A stretch of 34,525 nucleotides of DNA, taken from assembly GCA_022796475.1 (NCBI GenBank), contig JAAWIS010000034.1, positions 1 through 34,525 of the forward strand. The letters are read 5' to 3'. This document shows, in pieces, positions 30,292-34,525 of the stretch; the stretch's first letter is position 1; every line of letters starts with the position of its first letter. The position numbers were made by a program, and so were the translations under genes. This stretch comes from Lachnospiraceae bacterium (lineage in GTDB: Bacteria; Bacillota; Clostridia; Lachnospirales; Lachnospiraceae). The notes below the pieces were generated by a model. The model did not search any database and was not told the DNA's origin. It saw nothing but the letters and a program-made list of their open reading frames with translations.

Positions 30292-32790
30292 ATGAAAGAC
30301 ATTTACAGAGTTGCAATGCGTCCGCTGGCGCTGCCTGAGAATCAGATTACGGGAAAACACTACCGGATTACCATGCTGACAGAAGGACTGATCCGCTTAG
30401 AATACAGCGAAGACGGAATTTTTGAAGACCGTGGGACACAGATGGTTTTTTATCGTGATTTTCCGAAAACGGATTACCGCCTGATAAAGACCGGGGACGG
30501 AATTGAGATTCATACTTCCCGCATTCAGTTAATTTATAATGAAAAGGAGTTTTCTCCCAATGGGCTGAGTATCCAAGTAAAAGGGAATCTCAGCGCTTAT
30601 CACAGCATTTGGCGTTACGGGGAAGAAATCCATGATTTAAAAGGAACTGCCAGAACTCTGGATGAGGCAGACGGGGCGGTTAAGCTGGAACAGGGAATTC
30701 TTTCATATTTTGGCTATTCTATGATTGATGACAGCCATTCTCAGGTATTGCTGGAAGATGGGTGGGTAGAACCGAGAAAGAAGGGAATTTGTGATCTTTA
30801 TTTCTTTGGATACGGCCATGATTATAAAGAAGCTCTGAAAGATTTTTATTATCTGTGCGGGAATCCTCCTATGCTTCCCCGATATGCACTTGGCAACTGG
30901 TGGAGTCGGTTTTATGCTTACACGGAAGAAAGTTATCTGGATTTAATGGATCGGTTTGAAGAGGAGCAGCTTCCATTTTCTGTGGCAGTTATTGATACAG
31001 ACTGGCATTTAATGGATATTGATCCTAAATATGGAAGCGGCTGGACCGGATATACCTGGAACCGGGAGCTGTTCCCGGATCCAGCCAGATTTCTTGGAAA
31101 GCTTCATGAAAGGGGGATCCGGACTACTTTAAATATCCATCCGGCAGAAGGGGTAAAGCCTCATGAGGAAATGTATGAAGAAATGGCGAAGTCCCTTGGT
31201 GTGGATTATACCAATGAGGATCCGGTAAACTTTGATCCGGCAAGTCAGGAATATATGGAACGGTATTTTGAATGCCTTCATCATCCCAGAGAAGAAGAGG
31301 GAGTGGATTTTTGGTGGATTGACTGGCAGCAGGGAAATAGCAGCAAGGTGGAAGGACTGGATCCCTTGTGGATTTTAAATCATTATCATTTTCTGGATAA
31401 TAAACGTTCTGGAAAACGCCCTATGACGTTTTCCAGGTATGCAGGTCCGGGAAGCCACCGATATCCGGTAGGATTCTCCGGAGATTCCATTATCACATGG
31501 AAGTCCCTGGACTTTCAGCCGTATTTTACAGCCAATGCCTCAAATATCGGATATGGATGGTGGAGTCATGACATTGGCGGTCATATGATGGGATATAAGG
31601 ATGATGAAATGACTGCCCGCTGGACACAATTTGGAGCCTACTCGCCGATTCTCCGTCTTCACAGTTCTAAAAGTGAATTTAACGGAAAAGAACCATGGAG
31701 ATTTAAACAAGAAGTCAGAAAGGTAATGGGAGAGGCGCTGCGTGAGAGGCATCGGATGATCCCTTACTTATATTCCATGAATTACCGGAGTTATAAAGAA
31801 GCCCTGCCTTTGATCTGCCCCATGTATTATGAGCATCCAAACGAAAAGGAGGCTTACCAGGTGCCTGGTCAGTACTATTTTGGAAGCGAGCTGATTGTGG
31901 CTCCCATTACCTCTCCAAGGGTTCCGAAGCTGAATATGGCTTCTGTTACGGTGTGGCTGCCAGAGGGACGCTGGTATGATATTTATACAGGCATGATGTA
32001 TGCCGGCGGAAGAAGTTTGGTAATGTACCGGGATTTAAACAGTATTCCGGTTTTGGCAAAAGCAGGGGGGATCCTGCCCTTTACCAAAGAGATTTCACCA
32101 AAGGAGGCAGGAGAAAATCCCCATTCTTTGTGGATTCGGGTTTTTGCCGGAGCCTGCGGATCCTTTACTTTGTATGAGGATGATAATGAAACCTGCGGAT
32201 ATGAGGATGGGATTTGTGCGAAAACAGTTATGACTTACGCACATCCCTCCGGCGGATTCACAGGAACCGATTTCATTCATGATGGTGCCATAGCAGGGCA
32301 TGGGGGGGACTGTGAACAAATGGAAGAGGAAAATGGCAGTTGTCAGGCAGTTTTTGCTGTTGAGCCGGTAAAAGGAGAGAATCAGCTTATTCCGGAAACC
32401 AGAAGCTATCAATTGGAATTTACCGGATTCTTGCCAGATGCAGTCAAACAGCTTACAGTAAGAACAGGTGAAAAAACCCTGAGCCGGGATGAATTCACTG
32501 CTTATTACAGCCGAAAGAAGCAGGCCGTGATAGTTGAACTGGAAGAAGTCAAAACAGCAGAAGGCATCCAGGTGTTCCTGCCCGGCCATCAGAAAGCTGA
32601 GAACAATCATGTAATGGATCGGGCATTTGCGCTTTTGGATCAGGCAGAGATTGAATTCTGCCAAAAGGATAAGATTTACAATCTGCTTCAGCATGAGAGC
32701 AGAGGGTTCCTTCTGCCGGCACAGCTTTGTGCCATGGAGGTTGAGGGAAATCTTTATGAAGCATTGCTGGAGCTGCTGACCGGACTGTAA
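30292..32790 (+). CDS. GH31 alpha-glucosidase
   Basis: An 832-aa cytoplasmic family 31 glycosidase. The N-terminal beta domain (1-200) is followed by a TIM barrel starting at LPRYALGNWWSRFYAY. The nucleophile is Asp344 in WWIDWQQG and the acid/base Asp398 in GFSGDSIITW; IGYGWWSHDIGGHM and ILRLHSSK are further family marks. C-terminal beta domains run from about 540. The WIDWQQG variant is found in subgroups that act on alpha-glucosides with non-maltose linkages, so exact specificity is open. AAAGGAGAG precedes the ATG. It follows the second permease by 48 nt and is probably in the same operon. Confidence 0.93.
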   Translation: MKDIYRVAMRPLALPENQITGKHYRITMLTEGLIRLEYSEDGIFEDRGTQMVFYRDFPKTDYRLIKTGDGIEIHTSRIQLIYNEKEFSPNGLSIQVKGNLSAYHSIWRYGEEIHDLKGTARTLDEADGAVKLEQGILSYFGYSMIDDSHSQVLLEDGWVEPRKKGICDLYFFGYGHDYKEALKDFYYLCGNPPMLPRYALGNWWSRFYAYTEESYLDLMDRFEEEQLPFSVAVIDTDWHLMDIDPKYGSGWTGYTWNRELFPDPARFLGKLHERGIRTTLNIHPAEGVKPHEEMYEEMAKSLGVDYTNEDPVNFDPASQEYMERYFECLHHPREEEGVDFWWIDWQQGNSSKVEGLDPLWILNHYHFLDNKRSGKRPMTFSRYAGPGSHRYPVGFSGDSIITWKSLDFQPYFTANASNIGYGWWSHDIGGHMMGYKDDEMTARWTQFGAYSPILRLHSSKSEFNGKEPWRFKQEVRKVMGEALRERHRMIPYLYSMNYRSYKEALPLICPMYYEHPNEKEAYQVPGQYYFGSELIVAPITSPRVPKLNMASVTVWLPEGRWYDIYTGMMYAGGRSLVMYRDLNSIPVLAKAGGILPFTKEISPKEAGENPHSLWIRVFAGACGSFTLYEDDNETCGYEDGICAKTVMTYAHPSGGFTGTDFIHDGAIAGHGGDCEQMEEENGSCQAVFAVEPVKGENQLIPETRSYQLEFTGFLPDAVKQLTVRTGEKTLSRDEFTAYYSRKKQAVIVELEEVKTAEGIQVFLPGHQKAENNHVMDRAFALLDQAEIEFCQKDKIYNLLQHESRGFLLPAQLCAMEVEGNLYEALLELLTGL

Positions 32791-32878
32791 TTTACACTTG
32801 TTTTTTACAGGCAGATCCGTTAAGATGATGATATCAGAAAGAATGCCCCAAATATCTATGGCAGAAATGAATTTTCAG

Positions 32879-32912
32879 ATCCGCTTCAGGCCATGTTTGG
32901 CTTGGAGCGGAT
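32879..32912 (+). other. stem-loop in the leader of the GH13 gene
   Basis: ATCCGCT (32879-32885) pairs with AGCGGAT (32906-32912), and GCCA (32890-32893) with TGGC (32898-32901) inside it. It lies in the 152-nt gap between the GH31 and GH13 genes, about 20 nt before the GGAGG ribosome site. No uridine run follows, so a processing or stability role is more likely than termination. Confidence 0.5.
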
Positions 32913-32942
32913 AATAGAAAACATGGGCAGAATGGAGGAAAC

Positions 32943-34525
32943 ATGAAAACACCGTGGTGGAAAGAAGCTGTGGTCTACCAGATTTATCCCAGAAGCTTTA
33001 TGGACAGCAATGGGGACGGAATCGGAGATTTAAACGGAATTACAGAAAAGCTGGATTATTTAAAAAAGCTGGGGATTGATGTAATCTGGATGTCGCCTGT
33101 CTATCAGTCGCCAAATGATGATAATGGATATGATATCAGCGATTATCAGGCGATTATGAAAGAATTCGGAACCATGGAGGATTTTGACCGCCTGCTTTCG
33201 GAAGCACATAATCGGGGGATTCGGATTGTGATGGATTTAGTAGTGAACCATACATCAGATGAGCATACCTGGTTTGTGGAAAGCCGAAAAAGTGAAAAAA
33301 ATGAGTATTCAGATTATTATATCTGGAGAGATGGGAAGCCTGATGGAACAGCGCCAAATAACTGGGGCTCCTGTTTTGGAGGCTCTGCATGGCAGTATGA
33401 CAGCGAAAGAGGCCAGTATTATCTTCACTTGTTTTCAAAAAAGCAGCCAGATTTAAATTGGGATAACCCGAATGTGCGAAGGGAAATATTTGATATGATG
33501 ACCTGGTGGTGCGAAAAGGGGATTGACGGTTTTCGCATGGATGTTATCAGCATGATTTCCAAAACAAAGGAAATGCCTGACGGGGAAATAGGAAATGGAT
33601 TATACGGAAACTATGGCCCTTACTGCATTCATGGACCCAATGTTCATCAGTATCTGCAGGAAATGAATAAAACTGTATTATCCCGTTATGATCTGATGAC
33701 AGTAGGCGAAACCCCGGGAGTTACTCCAGAGCTGGCCTGCCTTTATGCAGGGGAAGATACTCATGAATTAAACATGGTGTTCCAGTTTGAGCATGTGGAC
33801 GTTGCTGGAAGATTCGGAAAATGGGATGACCAGAAGATGCCTCTTGTCAGGCTTAAAAATATTCTTTCCAAGTGGCAGAACGAGCTGTCTGGAAAGGCAT
33901 GGAACAGTCTGTTCTGGGATAACCATGACCAGCCAAGAGCCGTATCCCGCTTTGGAGATGACCGTCCGGAGCATAGAGTTATGTCGGCGAAAATGCTGGC
34001 TACCTGCCTTCACATGATGCAGGGAACCCCTTATATTTACCAGGGGGAAGAATTAGGAATGACCAATTATCCCTTTGAATGCAAGGAAGATTTCCGGGAT
34101 ATTGAAAGCATCCACGCTTATGAGGAATGGTGTGAAAGCGGCAGAGTGCCCCATGAAACATTTTGGCCCTGTATTGCTGCCATTAGCCGTGACAATGCCC
34201 GTACTCCTATTCAGTGGGATGATACTCCCAACGGGGGATTCACAAAGGGAACACCCTGGATTCCCGTTAATCCCAACTATAAAGAGATCAATGCAAAAGC
34301 AGCATTAGCGGATCCGGATTCAGTCTTTTACTACTATCAGAAATTAATTGCTCTCAGGAAACAGTATCCGGTAATCGTTCATGGAACCTACTGCCTGCTT
34401 TATCCGGACAGCGAAGAACTGTTTGTGTATACAAGAGAATACCAAGGAGAAAAGCTTTTGACAGTATGCAGCTTTACCGATCATAAAGTATCCTTTGAAC
34501 TGCCGGAAGAATTTGTAAATGGTGA
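32943..34525 (+). CDS. GH13 oligo-1,6-glucosidase-like alpha-glucosidase, 3' end beyond window
   Basis: The first 527 residues of a family 13 glucosidase; the frame is open to the right edge, with roughly 30 residues missing compared with the usual 550-560. The triad is Asp200 in GFRMDVISMI, Glu256 in TVGETPG and Asp329 in FWDNHDQPR, nearly identical in numbering to Bacillus oligo-1,6-glucosidase. Region I is DLVVNHTS near residue 98, and YQIYPRSFMDSNGDGIGDLNG opens the barrel. Val after the nucleophile (MDVI) is typical of enzymes that cut alpha-1,6 bonds such as isomaltose. No signal peptide. GGAGGA precedes the ATG. It acts with the GH31 and GH36 enzymes on imported oligosaccharides. Confidence 0.95.
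   Translation, partial: MKTPWWKEAVVYQIYPRSFMDSNGDGIGDLNGITEKLDYLKKLGIDVIWMSPVYQSPNDDNGYDISDYQAIMKEFGTMEDFDRLLSEAHNRGIRIVMDLVVNHTSDEHTWFVESRKSEKNEYSDYYIWRDGKPDGTAPNNWGSCFGGSAWQYDSERGQYYLHLFSKKQPDLNWDNPNVRREIFDMMTWWCEKGIDGFRMDVISMISKTKEMPDGEIGNGLYGNYGPYCIHGPNVHQYLQEMNKTVLSRYDLMTVGETPGVTPELACLYAGEDTHELNMVFQFEHVDVAGRFGKWDDQKMPLVRLKNILSKWQNELSGKAWNSLFWDNHDQPRAVSRFGDDRPEHRVMSAKMLATCLHMMQGTPYIYQGEELGMTNYPFECKEDFRDIESIHAYEEWCESGRVPHETFWPCIAAISRDNARTPIQWDDTPNGGFTKGTPWIPVNPNYKEINAKAALADPDSVFYYYQKLIALRKQYPVIVHGTYCLLYPDSEELFVYTREYQGEKLLTVCSFTDHKVSFELPEEFVNG

Noticed and set aside
32095-32694. 199-codon open frame opposite the GH31 gene
   Set aside because: It is antisense to a clear glycosidase, rich in Cys and Phe as expected from a shadow frame, with no ribosome site or known domain.
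32843-32914. 23-codon open frame in the GH31-GH13 gap
   Set aside because: Starting at ATG 32843 with only AGAAAG upstream, it shows no recognisable motif and runs through the leader stem; a leader peptide cannot be excluded but is not supported.

Overview
The window looks like chromosomal DNA of an anaerobic, spore-forming gut-type Firmicute of the Clostridia, most likely Lachnospiraceae. The reasons are strong GGAGG ribosome binding sites, tRNAs without an encoded CCA, the gene order ispF-cysS-mrnC-rlmB, a DUF4860-type pilus cluster, and several intracellular glycoside hydrolases served by an ABC importer. There is no prophage, complete insertion sequence, CRISPR array or rRNA. The species call is an inference from gene content.

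Layout. (1) 1-178: the end of a tRNA cluster on the minus strand (a partial tRNA and tRNA-Val) with its promoter. (2) 325-4602: a lipid-kinase-like gene, then the overlapping housekeeping run ispF-cysS-mrnC-rlmB. (3) 4647-5516: a secreted transglutaminase-like protein. (4) 5571-9813: a compact type IV pilus-like operon made of pilC, three or four small pilin-like membrane proteins and pilT, with no assembly ATPase or prepilin peptidase in the window. (5) 9922-10926: L-lactate dehydrogenase, whose ribosome binding site lies in an inverted repeat. (6) 10949-12920: a divergent pair, a DUF4397 repeat protein (-) and an M15 endolysin-like peptidase (+). Both have CATATGATA boxes resembling mother-cell sporulation promoters. 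(7) 13178-15866: a LysR regulator divergent from a two-gene CHR (chromate-type) transporter and a 174-aa protein. (8) 15949-18597: a terminator, tRNA-Thr, a small acidic protein and a zinc-ribbon/VWA membrane protein. (9) 18714-18921: a 208-bp hairpin-rich element with imperfect terminal inverted repeats (MITE-like). (10) 19090-22627: cutC and an unusual 872-aa protein with two transglutaminase-like regions. (11) 22756-34525: a carbohydrate-utilisation locus. It holds a GH1 remnant, GH36 alpha-galactosidase, a LacI-type repressor, an ABC sugar importer (binding protein and two permeases, no ATPase), GH31 alpha-glucosidase and a GH13 oligo-1,6-glucosidase-like gene cut by the window edge.

How it fits together. 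The last 12 kb reads as one sugar regulon. The importer brings in alpha-linked galactosides or glucosides. The cytoplasmic GH36, GH31 and GH13 enzymes hydrolyse them, and the LacI protein probably controls the importer through the TTTAGCGCTAAA palindrome at the importer promoter. Both gaps inside the importer operon carry strong inverted repeats, which suggests post-transcriptional control of subunit ratios.

Nothing here is clearly a new defence or mobile system. The best candidates for undescribed biology are the 872-aa double-transglutaminase protein, the interleaved RNA structure between the two permeases, the MITE-like element, the facing sporulation-type promoters, and the pilus cluster that has a retraction ATPase but no assembly ATPase.
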